Source of the DNA: Candidatus Epulonipiscium viviparus
GTDB lineage: Bacteria > Bacillota > Clostridia > Lachnospirales > Cellulosilyticaceae
Direction of reading: 5' to 3'
Length of the DNA stretch: 64,000 bases
NCBI RefSeq assembly: GCF_030708075.1
Contig: NZ_CP117982.1
Location: 806,001-870,000 of the forward strand
This document shows positions 1 to 8,400 of this stretch, piece by piece. The translations under genes and the position numbers were made by a program. Numbering within the stretch: the first letter of the stretch is position 1; each line of letters begins with the position of its first letter. The notes beneath the pieces were generated by a model. That model was given only the letters and a program-made list of their open reading frames with translations, did not search any database and had not been told where the DNA came from.

Positions 1-190
1 TTCCGGTGGCATCTTCCGCCATTATTGAGCTATTAGATTTTGTAATCTCCCAGTTCGTAACTTCGCTACATGTAACAGAGATAGGAGCCAAAGGTGGTGG
101 ATTTGATGATGCAACACCGAAAATACTAATAGTGAAAAAGTTTATAATAGAGATAGATACTATGATTGTTAAATTAATAAATTTCTTCAC
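1..190 (-). CDS. Secreted protein, N-terminal part only (divergent member of the neighbouring array)
   Basis: The gene is read leftward from a GTG at 190-188 and runs off the window edge. A GGAGG ribosome binding site lies eight bases upstream. The first about 30 residues are a basic start (VKKF) followed by a long hydrophobic stretch ending near FGVASS, a typical signal peptide. The mature part starts with a Pro-rich linker (NPPPLAPI) and then a stretch around NWEITKSNSS that sits where the four adjacent array proteins have DGWSVEG. I infer a divergent fifth paralog of the same secreted beta-sandwich-like family. The function is unknown, and only 63 codons are visible. Confidence 0.6.
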   Translation of the reverse strand, partial: MKKFINLTIIVSISIINFFTISIFGVASSNPPPLAPISVTCSEVTNWEITKSNSSIMAEDATG

Positions 191-228
191 GATGTAATCC
201 TCCTAGCTGATTATTTCATATAAACGTA

Positions 229-273
229 ACAATAGGAGCTGCATAAAGAAGTTATACGCAAGGCTCCTGTTGT
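229..273 (-). terminator. Stem-loop between array copy 1 and the fifth gene
   Basis: An 11-bp inverted repeat (acaataggagc paired with gctcctgttgt, one G-U) with a 23-base loop follows the stop of array copy 1. The downstream T-run on the minus strand is poor, so it may be a partial terminator or an mRNA-stabilising hairpin rather than a strong stop. Confidence 0.45.
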
Positions 274-293
274 AATAATGTAATTCAGAAAAT

Positions 294-950
294 TTATTGC
301 GCAGGTGCAGCGACAGGAGCTGGCTTAAGAGTGATGTTGTCGATTATATAAACTGGAGACGCGACACCAGGCATAACTTTTTCGAGCTCTGGTTCGGCAA
401 CATAAAAACTCATGGCTTTGATAGCAGTTTCGTCGATGCCTTTTTGGCCATATCCATCAGTTTTCCAAGATCCGTTAGCGACGCCAGGCTCACCGAAAGT
501 TTCAGCCGTATACATAATTTCGCGAGTACTATTGGCAGGAACTAGGAAAAATGCCATCCTGGTATTGCCAACATTATCAGAGATATTCCATCTAATTTGA
601 AGACCTTGATCGGACGGATTAGTAACAGATGCGGCAACAACCTGGCCCTCTGGTACGCTCCAAATGGTCCCAGCTGCTGGATTTACATTAAGCTTAGTGA
701 GAATGCTCCAGTCGGTTTGGCGAGTGGTCGCCGTAACTTTAAGCGCCTGAGTTCCATCTACAACGCCAGCGTTAGTGACAACTTCAGATTGAGCAGCAGG
801 GCCTTCAACAGACCATCCGTCAGCAGTTTCGAAAGACATAGTAGGAAGTGGAACGGTAACAGTTGGAGCGGCAGGTGCGGCAGCCATGACAGAGCCGAAG
901 CTTCCGATAGAGATAATTCCCGCAATTGCGAATGTAACAAATTTTTTCAT
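294..950 (-). CDS. Secreted tandem-array protein, copy 1 (mosaic)
   Basis: This 218-aa protein has a clear signal peptide (MKKFVTFAIAGIISIGS, cleavage probably after VMA), an Ala/Pro linker (AAPAAPTV), and a mature region with the pattern FETADGW, DGTQALKVTA, W, and a final YIIDNITLKPAP. That pattern resembles beta-sandwich carbohydrate-binding modules of polysaccharide-degrading bacteria; no catalytic motif is visible. Residues 1 to about 137 match copies 2 and 3, while the rest (from PANSTREIMY) matches copy 4, so the gene is a recombinant. It is the last of the four identical-length genes in the direction of transcription. The ligand is unknown; surface glycan binding or a matrix role is inference. 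Confidence 0.85.
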   Translation of the reverse strand: MKKFVTFAIAGIISIGSFGSVMAAAPAAPTVTVPLPTMSFETADGWSVEGPAAQSEVVTNAGVVDGTQALKVTATTRQTDWSILTKLNVNPAAGTIWSVPEGQVVAASVTNPSDQGLQIRWNISDNVGNTRMAFFLVPANSTREIMYTAETFGEPGVANGSWKTDGYGQKGIDETAIKAMSFYVAEPELEKVMPGVASPVYIIDNITLKPAPVAAPAQ

Positions 951-974
951 AATATTATCCTCCTCGATAAATAA

Positions 975-1631
975 TTATTGCGCAGGCACAGCGACAGGAG
1001 CTGGCTTAAGAGTGATGTTATCGATGATATAAGATGGAGATGTAACTCCAGGCATAACTTTTACTGAATCAGGTTCAGCAACATAGAAGTTCATAGCCTT
1101 AATGCAAGACTCGTCGATGCCCTTCTGTGCATACCCATCAGTTTTCCAAGATGCACCAGTAAGACCAGGCTCACTAAATAGAACGGAATCATACATAATT
1201 TCGCGAGTACTATTTGGAGGAACTAGGAAATATGCCATCCTGGTATTGCCAACATTATCAGAGATATTCCATCTAATTTGAAGACCTTGATCGGACGGAT
1301 TAGTAACAGATGCGGCAATAACCTGGCCCTCTGGTACGCTCCAAACGGTCCCAGCTGCTGGATTTACATTAAGCTTAGTGAGAATGCTCCAGTCGGTTTG
1401 GCGAGTGGTCGCCGTAACTTTAAGCGCCTGAGTTCCATCTACAACGCCAGCGTTAGTGACAATTTCAGATTGAGCAGCAGGGCCTTCAACAGCCCATCCG
1501 TCAGCAGTTTCGAAAGACATAGTAGGAAGTGGAACGGCAACAGTTGGAGCGGCAGGTGCGGCAGCCATGACAGAGCCGAAGCTTCCGATAGAGATAATTC
1601 CCGCAATTGCGAATGTAACAAATTTTTTCAT
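975..1631 (-). CDS. Secreted tandem-array protein, copy 2
   Basis: A 218-aa secreted protein with the same signal peptide and linker as its neighbours. It differs from copy 3 at only three residues (A for S in GWSVEG, N for H in KLHVNP, V for I in NFYIAEP), which implies very recent duplication or gene conversion. Its C-terminal half (DSVLFSEPGLTG, ESCIKAMNFYVAEP) is distinct from copies 1 and 4. The intergenic spacer to the next copy is 24 bp and carries the ribosome binding site GAGGAT. Function unknown; the beta-sandwich/carbohydrate-binding reading rests on sequence pattern only. Confidence 0.85.
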   Translation of the reverse strand: MKKFVTFAIAGIISIGSFGSVMAAAPAAPTVAVPLPTMSFETADGWAVEGPAAQSEIVTNAGVVDGTQALKVTATTRQTDWSILTKLNVNPAAGTVWSVPEGQVIAASVTNPSDQGLQIRWNISDNVGNTRMAYFLVPPNSTREIMYDSVLFSEPGLTGASWKTDGYAQKGIDESCIKAMNFYVAEPDSVKVMPGVTSPSYIIDNITLKPAPVAVPAQ

Positions 1632-1655
1632 AATATTATCCTCCTCGATGAATAA

Positions 1656-2312
1656 TTATTGTGCAGGCACAGCGACAGGCGCTGGCTTAAGAGTGATGTT
1701 ATCGATGATATAAGATGGAGATGTAACTCCAGGCATAACTTTTACTGAATCAGGCTCTGCAATATAGAAGTTCATAGCCTTAATGCAAGACTCGTCGATG
1801 CCCTTCTGTGCATACCCATCAGTTTTCCAAGATGCACCAGTAAGACCAGGCTCACTAAATAGAACGGAATCATACATAATTTCGCGAGTACTATTTGGAG
1901 GAACTAGGAAATATGCCATCCTGGTATTGCCAACATTATCAGAGATATTCCATCTAATTTGAAGACCTTGATCGGACGGATTAGTAACAGATGCGGCAAT
2001 AACCTGGCCCTCTGGTACGCTCCAAACGGTCCCAGCTGCTGGATTTACATGAAGCTTAGTGAGAATGCTCCAGTCGGTTTGGCGAGTGGTCGCCGTAACT
2101 TTAAGCGCCTGAGTTCCATCTACAACGCCAGCGTTAGTGACAATTTCAGATTGAGCAGCAGGGCCTTCAACAGACCATCCGTCAGCAGTTTCGAAAGACA
2201 TAGTAGGAAGTGGAACAGCAACAGTTGGAGCGGCAGGTGCGGCAGCCATGACAGAGCCGAAGCTTCCGATAGAGATAATTCCCGCAATTGCGAATGTAAC
2301 AAATTTTTTCAT
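1656..2312 (-). CDS. Secreted tandem-array protein, copy 3
   Basis: A 218-aa secreted protein, nearly identical to copy 2 (three substitutions) and with the same 24-bp spacer and ribosome binding site. The protein is rich in Ala, Pro, Thr and Val, lacks Cys in the N-terminal half and has a single Cys (GIDESCIKA) shared only with copy 2. There is no cell-wall sorting signal or transmembrane anchor after the signal peptide, so it is probably released or held non-covalently at the surface. Confidence 0.85.
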   Translation of the reverse strand: MKKFVTFAIAGIISIGSFGSVMAAAPAAPTVAVPLPTMSFETADGWSVEGPAAQSEIVTNAGVVDGTQALKVTATTRQTDWSILTKLHVNPAAGTVWSVPEGQVIAASVTNPSDQGLQIRWNISDNVGNTRMAYFLVPPNSTREIMYDSVLFSEPGLTGASWKTDGYAQKGIDESCIKAMNFYIAEPDSVKVMPGVTSPSYIIDNITLKPAPVAVPAQ

Positions 2313-2336
2313 AATATTATCCTCCTCGATGAATAA

Positions 2337-2993
2337 TTATTGCGCAGGTACAGCAACAGGAGCTGGCTTGATGGTGATGTTGTCGATTATATAAACTGGA
2401 GACGCGACACCAGGCATAACTTTTTCGAGCTCTGGTTCGGCAACATAAAAACTCAAGGCTTTGATAGCAGTTTCGTCGATGCCTTTTTGGCCATATCCAT
2501 CAGTTTTCCAAGATCCGTTAGCGACGCCAGGCTCACCGAAAGTTTCAGCCGTATACATAATTTCGCGAGTACTATTGGCAGGAACTAGGAAATATGCCAT
2601 CCTACCATTGTTTGCGCTATCAGAAATATTCCATCTAATTTGAAGATCAGTAGCAGCAGGATTGGTGATAGTTGCAGCAACAACATGCCCTTCTGGTACG
2701 GACCAAAGGGTGCCGGCAGGAGCATTGATTCCAAGTTTTGTAAGAATGTTCCAGTCGGTTTGGCGAGTTGTCGCAGTAACCTTAAGAGCCTGAGTTCCAT
2801 CTACAACGCCAGCGTTAGTGACAATTTCGAATTGAGCAGCAGGCCCACCAACAGACCATCCGTCAGCAGTTTCGAAAGACATAGTAGGAAGTGGAACGGT
2901 AACAGTTGGAGCGGCAGGTGCGGCAGCCATGACAGAGCCAAAGCTTCCGATAGAGATAATGCTTGCGATTGTGAATGCAAAGAATTTTTTCAT
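2337..2993 (-). CDS. Secreted tandem-array protein, copy 4 (promoter-proximal)
   Basis: This is the first gene transcribed in the array and the most divergent of the four in its N-terminal half (MKKFFAFTIASIISIGS; middle section INAPAGTLWSVPEG and TNPAATDLQIRW). Its C-terminal half is almost identical to copy 1. It is 218 aa with a signal peptide and AAPAAPTV linker, and ends in the shared YIIDNITIKPAP motif. A GGAGGA ribosome binding site precedes the ATG. The consensus promoter about 165 bp upstream probably drives all four copies as one message. Confidence 0.85.
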   Translation of the reverse strand: MKKFFAFTIASIISIGSFGSVMAAAPAAPTVTVPLPTMSFETADGWSVGGPAAQFEIVTNAGVVDGTQALKVTATTRQTDWNILTKLGINAPAGTLWSVPEGHVVAATITNPAATDLQIRWNISDSANNGRMAYFLVPANSTREIMYTAETFGEPGVANGSWKTDGYGQKGIDETAIKALSFYVAEPELEKVMPGVASPVYIIDNITIKPAPVAVPAQ

Positions 2994-3154
2994 AATATTA
3001 TCCTCCTAATTTTGATATAATTATTCTGGAAATATAAAAATGATCTTAACGGTTTTTATCATATATGTATTTAGGCATAAAAAATACTAGAAATAAGCAA
3101 GGGTTAAAATCATATTTGTGAAAAATACCATTTTAATTATTTCCATGTTCTACT

Positions 3155-3183
3155 ATTATAGTAATAAAAAGGTAATCTGTCAA
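3155..3183 (-). promoter_or_regulatory. Consensus sigma-A promoter of the secreted-protein array
   Basis: Read on the minus strand, TTGACA (3183-3178), a 17-bp spacer and TATAAT (3160-3155) match the vegetative consensus at all twelve positions. Transcription would begin near 3148, leaving an about 155-nt untranslated leader before the first array gene. A perfect promoter implies very high expression. The rest of the 2994-3354 gap holds only this promoter, the leader and the recA terminator. Confidence 0.85.
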
Positions 3184-3243
3184 TCGGTATTTGTTACAAA
3201 ACATTAACTATAAATATGCGATGACATTACATTATTTTCCAAT

Positions 3244-3276
3244 AAAAAAATGGGCAACGGTTATAGTTGCCCATTT
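3244..3276 (-). terminator. Intrinsic terminator downstream of recA
   Basis: An 11-bp stem (aaatgggcaac / gttgcccattt, loop ggttata) is followed on the minus strand by a T7 run. It lies about 80 bp after the recA stop and ends the recA-side transcript before the array promoter. Confidence 0.85.
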
Positions 3277-3354
3277 CATTATATCGAATTGGTTAATAAG
3301 TGTATATGGCACATCAAATTTAGTGATTTTGGTGATTTTTTCTGAGTAAATATT

Positions 3355-4449
3355 TTATATACTGGATGCGTTGTTCAAGTCGTCTAAGTCATCTGAATCA
3401 TCAAATTCATCCAAATCATCAAAGTGTTCGGTAATTTCTAAGTTTTGCAAATTATCAAACCTCTTAAAGGCATAATAATCTCGAACGGCTGTATCAATTT
3501 CGTTTAAAATTGACTGGTTTTCTTGTAAGAACTTTTTAGCATTCTCTCGGCCTTGTCCGATTTTCGTGCCATTATATGAATACCAAGCTCCACCTTTAGT
3601 AACGATGTCAATATTAACGGCTGTGTCCAATATATCTCCAATAGAAGAAATTCCTTCGCCATAGATAATATCAAATTCTGCTTGTTTAAATGGAGGAGCA
3701 ATTTTATTCTTAACAACTTTTACACGAGTTTTGCTGCCGATTATTTCTGTCGCATTCTTGATAGTTTCGGCTTTTCTGATATCAAGTCGTACAGAAGAAT
3801 AGAACTTGAGCGCGCGTCCGCCCGGGGTTGTTTCGGGATTACCAAATATAACGCCCACTTTTTCTCGAAGCTGATTAATAAATATAACTGTACAATTGGA
3901 TTTATTTACTAGCCCTGTAAGTTTTCTAAGTGCTTGCGACATAAGCCTAGCCTGAAGACCGACATGAGAATCACCCATATTTCCGTCGATCTCCGCACGC
4001 GGAACTAGCGCTGCCACAGAGTCTATTACAACAAGGTTTATGGCTTGAGAATGAACCATAGTTTCGGCAATTTCTAATGCTTGCTCACCGTTATCGGGTT
4101 GCGAAACATACAAGTCGGAAATGTTTACGCCCAGCCTTTGCGCATACTCAGGGTCTAGAGCATGCTCCGCATCTATGAATGCGGCTATGCCTCCGCTTTT
4201 TTGTACCTCTGCGATCATGTGGAGTGTTAAAGTGGTTTTTCCAGAAGATTCGGGGCCAAATACCTCTACAATTCTGCCAATAGGAATACCTCCAGCGCCA
4301 AGAGCAATATCGAGGCTAATTGCTCCGGTAGAAAATGTTTTGATTTTTGTATTTACAGAATCTCCAAGTTTCATAATGGAGCCTTTTCCAAATTTTTTCT
4401 CAATCTTTGATACAGCTTCTTCAACTGCTTTTAGTGCATCTGTATTCAT
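3355..4449 (-). CDS. recA: Recombinase RecA
   Basis: RecA is the DNA-strand-exchange ATPase of homologous recombination and the co-protease of the SOS response. The 364-aa protein shows the Walker A motif GPESSGKTT at residues 65-73, the [15 protein letters not shown] Walker B/L1 region and the [11 protein letters not shown]2 region, all in the expected order. The C-terminus is strongly acidic (about residues 335-364, Asp/Glu-rich), as is usual. It follows cinA with a short gap (15 bp), a common Firmicute arrangement. I saw no LexA/DinR-type operator in the short gap upstream, so it is probably transcribed with cinA. Confidence 0.98.
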   Translation of the reverse strand: MNTDALKAVEEAVSKIEKKFGKGSIMKLGDSVNTKIKTFSTGAISLDIALGAGGIPIGRIVEVFGPESSGKTTLTLHMIAEVQKSGGIAAFIDAEHALDPEYAQRLGVNISDLYVSQPDNGEQALEIAETMVHSQAINLVVIDSVAALVPRAEIDGNMGDSHVGLQARLMSQALRKLTGLVNKSNCTVIFINQLREKVGVIFGNPETTPGGRALKFYSSVRLDIRKAETIKNATEIIGSKTRVKVVKNKIAPPFKQAEFDIIYGEGISSIGDILDTAVNIDIVTKGGAWYSYNGTKIGQGRENAKKFLQENQSILNEIDTAVRDYYAFKRFDNLQNLEITEHFDDLDEFDDSDDLDDLNNASSI

Positions 4450-4464
4450 ATATACTCCTCAATA

Positions 4465-5706
4465 TTAAAAATTTTGTAGCAGTCGAGCGAGATGCTGTAA
4501 CGCATATGCCGTAGTGAGGCTTCTAATCTCTGTTCTCGTACCGTATAAGTTAACTTTAAAACAACTTATGTTATTGTTTAATGCAATGCCTATATAAATT
4601 AGACCAACGGGTTTAGCAATAGTGCCACCAGTGGGTCCTGCAATACCGGTTGTTGAAATAGCAACGTCTGCACCAGTTAGTTTTTGCGCACCTAAGGCCA
4701 TTTCGCGAGCAACTTCTTCGCTTACCGCACCATATTTATTCAGCGTTTCTTCCGTAACACCTAGTGTCTTTATCTTTGCCGCGTTAGAATATGTTACAAA
4801 AGCCTCGTTAATAATATTAGACGCACCACTCACATTAATTAATCTAGAAGCAAGCATACCGCCCGTACAAGATTCTGCAGTAGTAATAGTAAAAGATTTT
4901 TCAGATAGAAGGTCATAGACCAGTTCTTCTGCTACCTTTTTAGTATCGCCAATAACAAAAGTTTTTAATCGTTCGACGATCTGATTTTTATAATAATTTA
5001 TATTGGTTAAAATTTCATCTTCTGAATGGCCATATCCCTTGATGCGGATGCTAACAAACCCTTCGCCCAAATAGGGAGCAACCTCAACGCGACGGTCTGC
5101 AAAGACACCAAGGAGGTCATCGATTTCAACAGCAATGTAGCTTTCGCCAATACCAAGCAAACGAACTTCTTCGGTTAAGCACATCGTATCTAACATCTTA
5201 AGAACAAAATTTTTAATAAAGTAGTCAAACATAGGGCGAAGCTCTCGAGGAGGCCCAGGAAATAAAGCAACAGTAATGCCCTCATGATCAAACACACAAC
5301 CAGGGGCAGTGCCGTTATGATTAGGAATAAGCGACGCAGTGGCAGGGAGCAGGGCTTGTTTATAATTACTATCTAGCATAGTTTTTTGAAGCTTTCTAAA
5401 AAATTCTTTGATCTCGTCATAAGCTTCTTCACATAGGATCAATTCTAGTCCAAAATACTCCGCAACAACCTCTTTGGTAAGATCATCTTTAGTAGGCCCC
5501 AATCCACCACATAAAATGATCATATCTGCACGCGCCTTTGCAACATCTAGAGCATTGCAAATATCCTCGGACCTATCGCGAATAGCAGTGTGATAGCAAA
5601 CTTCTAATCCATATTTTTCAAATTCACTAGACATAAAGCTAGCATTGGTGTTGACAGTATAACCATATACAACTTCATTTCCAACGGCAATTAATTCAAT
5701 TTTCAT
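4465..5706 (-). CDS. cinA: CinA family competence/damage-inducible protein
   Basis: The 413-aa protein has the two classic CinA domains. The N-terminal MoaB/Mog-like fold is marked by NEVVYGYTVNTN and CGGLGPTKDDLTKEV (about residues 8-90), linked in this family to ADP-ribose/NAD pyrophosphatase activity. The C-terminal nicotinamide-mononucleotide deamidase domain is marked by TTAESCTGGMLA (about residue 275 on) and TTGIAGPTGG. Length is normal for the family. A ribosome binding site AAAGGAG precedes the ATG. The gene sits directly upstream of recA and is probably co-transcribed with it. Confidence 0.95.
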   Translation of the reverse strand: MKIELIAVGNEVVYGYTVNTNASFMSSEFEKYGLEVCYHTAIRDRSEDICNALDVAKARADMIILCGGLGPTKDDLTKEVVAEYFGLELILCEEAYDEIKEFFRKLQKTMLDSNYKQALLPATASLIPNHNGTAPGCVFDHEGITVALFPGPPRELRPMFDYFIKNFVLKMLDTMCLTEEVRLLGIGESYIAVEIDDLLGVFADRRVEVAPYLGEGFVSIRIKGYGHSEDEILTNINYYKNQIVERLKTFVIGDTKKVAEELVYDLLSEKSFTITTAESCTGGMLASRLINVSGASNIINEAFVTYSNAAKIKTLGVTEETLNKYGAVSEEVAREMALGAQKLTGADVAISTTGIAGPTGGTIAKPVGLIYIGIALNNNISCFKVNLYGTRTEIRSLTTAYALQHLARLLQNF

Positions 5707-5747
5707 AAATATAAACTCCTTTGTTAATATAGTAGCATCTATAGAAG

Positions 5748-6662
5748 CTATAGCATCTGTAACCTCCCGATGGTGTGTAAAAATTCGGTTGGCAATACAC
5801 TCTCAAAACGCATAAACTGTTGTGATGAAGGATGAATAAAACCCAACACCCGCGCATGGAGCATCTGAGTTTGCAGATTAAATAAATGCTTTGAGCGTCC
5901 ATATAAAGGATCCCCCAGAAGTGGGTGACCTATACTAGTTAGATGTACTCGAATTTGGTGAGTGCGCCCTGTTTGAAGCGAAAGCTCGATATGAGTGGCA
6001 TTGCCAAAGCGTTCAAGGACGCGACATTCGGTAACAGCGCGTCGGCCATTTTCTACAATAGCCATTTTCTTGCGATCCTTAGGATTTCTAGCAATAGGTC
6101 TATCAATAATGAAAAAATCTTCTTTTATATTTCCATATACTAGCGCATTATATTTTCGTTCAATATTATGATCCTTGAGAAGATCTGATAAAAATACGTG
6201 AGAATGATCGTTTTTGGCAACCATAAGAAGGCCGGTGGTGTCCTTATCTATTCGATGAACAATGCCAGGACGAATTTCGCCATTGATGCCAGACAAGCTA
6301 TCTTTGGCATAAAAAAGCAGAGCATTAACGAGTGTATCATTGTAATGCCCTGCACTGGGATGAACAACCATATTTTTGGGTTTATTTACAATTAAAATAT
6401 CTGAGTCTTCATATACAATATCGAGCTTAATCTCACTCGGAGTAATATCAACTTCGCGAGGAGGCGCAATAGTAAACTCAATGGTATCTCCAGTTTTAAT
6501 TCGAGTTCGAGCTGGTGCGACTTTACCATTTATAAGAAGCAAACCGAGCTCTATTTGTTTTTGGATATATGAGCGTGTATACTGAGGCAGCTGCTCAGTT
6601 AAAAATTTGTCTACTCGTATATCGGCAATATTATTTATTGTTAAAAGTAGTTTATCGTTCAA
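5748..6662 (-). CDS. rluD: RluA/RluD family 23S rRNA pseudouridine synthase
   Basis: The 304-aa enzyme converts specific uridines of large-subunit rRNA to pseudouridine. It starts with an S4 RNA-binding domain (RVDKFLTEQLPQYTRSYIQ) and carries the RluA catalytic motif GIVHRIDKDTTGLL, with Asp139 as the catalytic residue. Later motifs LQTGRTHQIRVHL and GHPLLGDPLYG are typical of the family. It follows lspA by four bases, an operon order (lspA-rluD) conserved in Firmicutes. The exact target uridine cannot be read from the sequence; RluD is the usual assignment for this position. Confidence 0.93.
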   Translation of the reverse strand: MNDKLLLTINNIADIRVDKFLTEQLPQYTRSYIQKQIELGLLLINGKVAPARTRIKTGDTIEFTIAPPREVDITPSEIKLDIVYEDSDILIVNKPKNMVVHPSAGHYNDTLVNALLFYAKDSLSGINGEIRPGIVHRIDKDTTGLLMVAKNDHSHVFLSDLLKDHNIERKYNALVYGNIKEDFFIIDRPIARNPKDRKKMAIVENGRRAVTECRVLERFGNATHIELSLQTGRTHQIRVHLTSIGHPLLGDPLYGRSKHLFNLQTQMLHARVLGFIHPSSQQFMRFESVLPTEFLHTIGRLQML

Positions 6663-6666
6663 AATG

Positions 6667-7152
6667 TCATCCTTTTTCTATTTTATTTTTGTGTGCAGCA
6701 AAAAAGTCTTCTAACATAAGACCTCCGGCAAGGAAAATGGTGCCCGTCACAACACATACATCGGCAATATTAAATACAGGAAAATCGATTAATATAAAGT
6801 AAAACATATCGACAACATATCCCAAGAAGACGCGGTCGATCAAATTGCCAATGGCACCGCTGATAATAAGTGTGAGAGAAATTTTATAAAACGTTCCCAA
6901 TTTAGTCTGAGGAATTCGAGGCCAATAGAACAAAATTCCTCCCAAAACGATAATGGTAATGATAATAAAAAACCACTGCCTGTCTTGGAACATACCAAAT
7001 GCCGCGCCACGATTTTCGACATACGCAAAATGAAAAACATCTTGAATGATCGGAATATCGGCCGCACCTTGTAGTCTATTGACAGCCCACCTCTTTACAA
7101 GCTGATCAGCAACAATTAATATAATAGAAATAAATAGTAATAAAAGTGTCAT
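6667..7152 (-). CDS. lspA: Lipoprotein signal peptidase (signal peptidase II)
   Basis: This 161-aa membrane protease removes signal peptides from prolipoproteins. Four hydrophobic segments are visible (residues about 2-16, 60-78, 91-104, 129-146). The two catalytic aspartates lie in GYVVDMFYF (Asp115) and FNIADVCVV (Asp131), and the NRGAAFG and GNLIDRV motifs are present. The ATG overlaps the divIVA stop (ATGA), so the two are translationally coupled. Length is typical. Confidence 0.97.
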   Translation of the reverse strand: MTLLLLFISIILIVADQLVKRWAVNRLQGAADIPIIQDVFHFAYVENRGAAFGMFQDRQWFFIIITIIVLGGILFYWPRIPQTKLGTFYKISLTLIISGAIGNLIDRVFLGYVVDMFYFILIDFPVFNIADVCVVTGTIFLAGGLMLEDFFAAHKNKIEKG

Positions 7153-8384
7153 TGTATTCCTTTCTTGGTAGCATCAGTAACATTGGTAACATTTGGATTT
7201 TTAGTTGGAAGGGTAACAGTTTGGACCAATTCATCTATGGCATTGCTGAGAAGATCTTGTATGGTACCAGCGGTTTGAATAACTTCAGATGGATCAAAAA
7301 ATAGAGATTCTTTTGGTGGAGCATTGGCTTGCGGAGTATTTGGTTGAGTAGGTTCGGGTTCATCAACAAGAACTGAATTATCTGTGGTGTTGTGACGAAT
7401 GACCTTACTAATTTTAATTTTAGTAGACTGAGTTTTGGGATTTGTCACCGATGCGACAACATTAGGAGTCGCCATAGCTGACGCAACTTCAGGAGCCGTC
7501 GAAACTTCAGGAGCCGCCGCACCTTTAGGAGCCGTCGCACCTTTAGGAGCCGCCGCACCTTTAGGAGTCGTCGCACCTTTAGGAGCCGTCGTACCTTTAG
7601 GAGCCGTCGTACCTTTAGGAGCCGCCGCAACCTCAGGAGTCGCCGCAACCTCAGGAGTCGCCGCAACCTCAGGAGTCGCCGCAACTTCAGGAGATGTCAC
7701 TTTGGGACGAATTATTTTAGGTGTAACGGATTGCTTTATCTCAGACCCCGCTGGTTCAAGTTCGGGAGATGGAGGCGTATGTTTTAAGCGACGATCTATT
7801 GTACTGGTTAAAAGTTCAACTGATTTACTAATGCTTTCAATAGGAGAAGGTTTTTCTAAATTTGTGAGATGTTCCCTAACCGTATTTGTAATGATAGCAT
7901 AGATTTTGTTATAGGAATTAACAAGCTCCTGTAGCTCATTTTTACTTTTTTCGAGCAATGCCTTGGTGTTTAAATCGATATCGTGGGCGCTCCTGATCGC
8001 CTCGTTGCGAATAGACGCGGCATCGCTTCGAGCTTTTTCTCTCATTTGCTGAGCATCAATTCGTGCGCTATGTTTAAGTGTTTCTATGTCTTTTAGAATA
8101 GATTGCTTTTGGCTAATAGCGGATTCTTCGGCATTGCGTTTGGTATCAGAAGCTGTTTTTTCGGCAAGAACCAGAGCGTTTTGAATGGTTTGCTCCATGG
8201 ATCTGTAATATTGAATTGCCTGGGATAAATTGGTATTTTGATCTTGAAGTGCCTGGTTATCAGCAAGTAGAGTCTCGATAGTATCGCATACGTCTTGAAC
8301 GAACGAGTCAACATCTTCTATGCTATACCCACGCAAGGTAGTTTTTTTAAATTCTTTGTTTCTGATATTTTCAATGTATAACAT
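7149..8384 (-). CDS. divIVA: DivIVA domain-containing cell division/polarity protein with Pro-Ala repeat tail
   Basis: The N-terminus (MLYIENIRNKEFKKTTLRGY followed by EDVDSFVQDVCD) is the membrane-binding DivIVA domain that recognises curved membrane at poles and septa. A long coiled coil follows to about residue 190. The middle (about residues 230-310) is a degenerate five-residue repeat of PEVAA and PKGAA/T type; the last about 90 residues hold Pro/Thr-rich sequence and an amphipathic segment. At 411 aa it is about twice the usual length because of the repeats. I chose the ATG at 8384 because AAGGGGAT lies just upstream; a longer frame to 8450 overlaps ylmH and lacks a site. Neighbours sepF and ylmH fit the division cluster. 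Confidence 0.93.
   Translation of the reverse strand: MLYIENIRNKEFKKTTLRGYSIEDVDSFVQDVCDTIETLLADNQALQDQNTNLSQAIQYYRSMEQTIQNALVLAEKTASDTKRNAEESAISQKQSILKDIETLKHSARIDAQQMREKARSDAASIRNEAIRSAHDIDLNTKALLEKSKNELQELVNSYNKIYAIITNTVREHLTNLEKPSPIESISKSVELLTSTIDRRLKHTPPSPELEPAGSEIKQSVTPKIIRPKVTSPEVAATPEVAATPEVAATPEVAAAPKGTTAPKGTTAPKGATTPKGAAAPKGATAPKGAAAPEVSTAPEVASAMATPNVVASVTNPKTQSTKIKISKVIRHNTTDNSVLVDEPEPTQPNTPQANAPPKESLFFDPSEVIQTAGTIQDLLSNAIDELVQTVTLPTKNPNVTNVTDATKKGIQ
7478..7692 (-). repeat. 15-bp tandem repeats inside divIVA
   Basis: About fourteen imperfect copies of a 15-bp unit (such as gcacctttaggagcc, with gcaacctcaggagtc variants) encode PKGAA/PEVAA pentapeptides. Blocks of PEVAA, PKG and PEV types suggest slippage expansion; copy number is likely variable between strains. 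Confidence 0.85.
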
Positions 8385-8400
8385 GTAATATCCCCTTTTA

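Larger units (their letters stand above)
294..3017 (-). repeat. Four direct 681-bp tandem repeats (gene array)
   Basis: The stop codons of the four genes lie at 294, 975, 1656 and 2337, exactly 681 bp apart, and each unit is a 657-bp gene plus a 24-bp spacer with ribosome binding site. No indel separates any copy, so the array has expanded by unequal crossing-over or is being homogenised by gene conversion. Confidence 0.9.

Noticed and set aside
597-974. A 125-codon plus-strand frame repeated at 1278 and 1959 opposite the secreted-protein genes
   Set aside because: It is antisense to the signal peptides and mature region of the array; its conservation follows from the array, and no ribosome binding site or promoter is seen.
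7435-7902. Ala-Pro-Val repeat frame on the plus strand opposite divIVA
   Set aside because: Antisense of the divIVA repeat; the minus-strand frame carries the real DivIVA domain.
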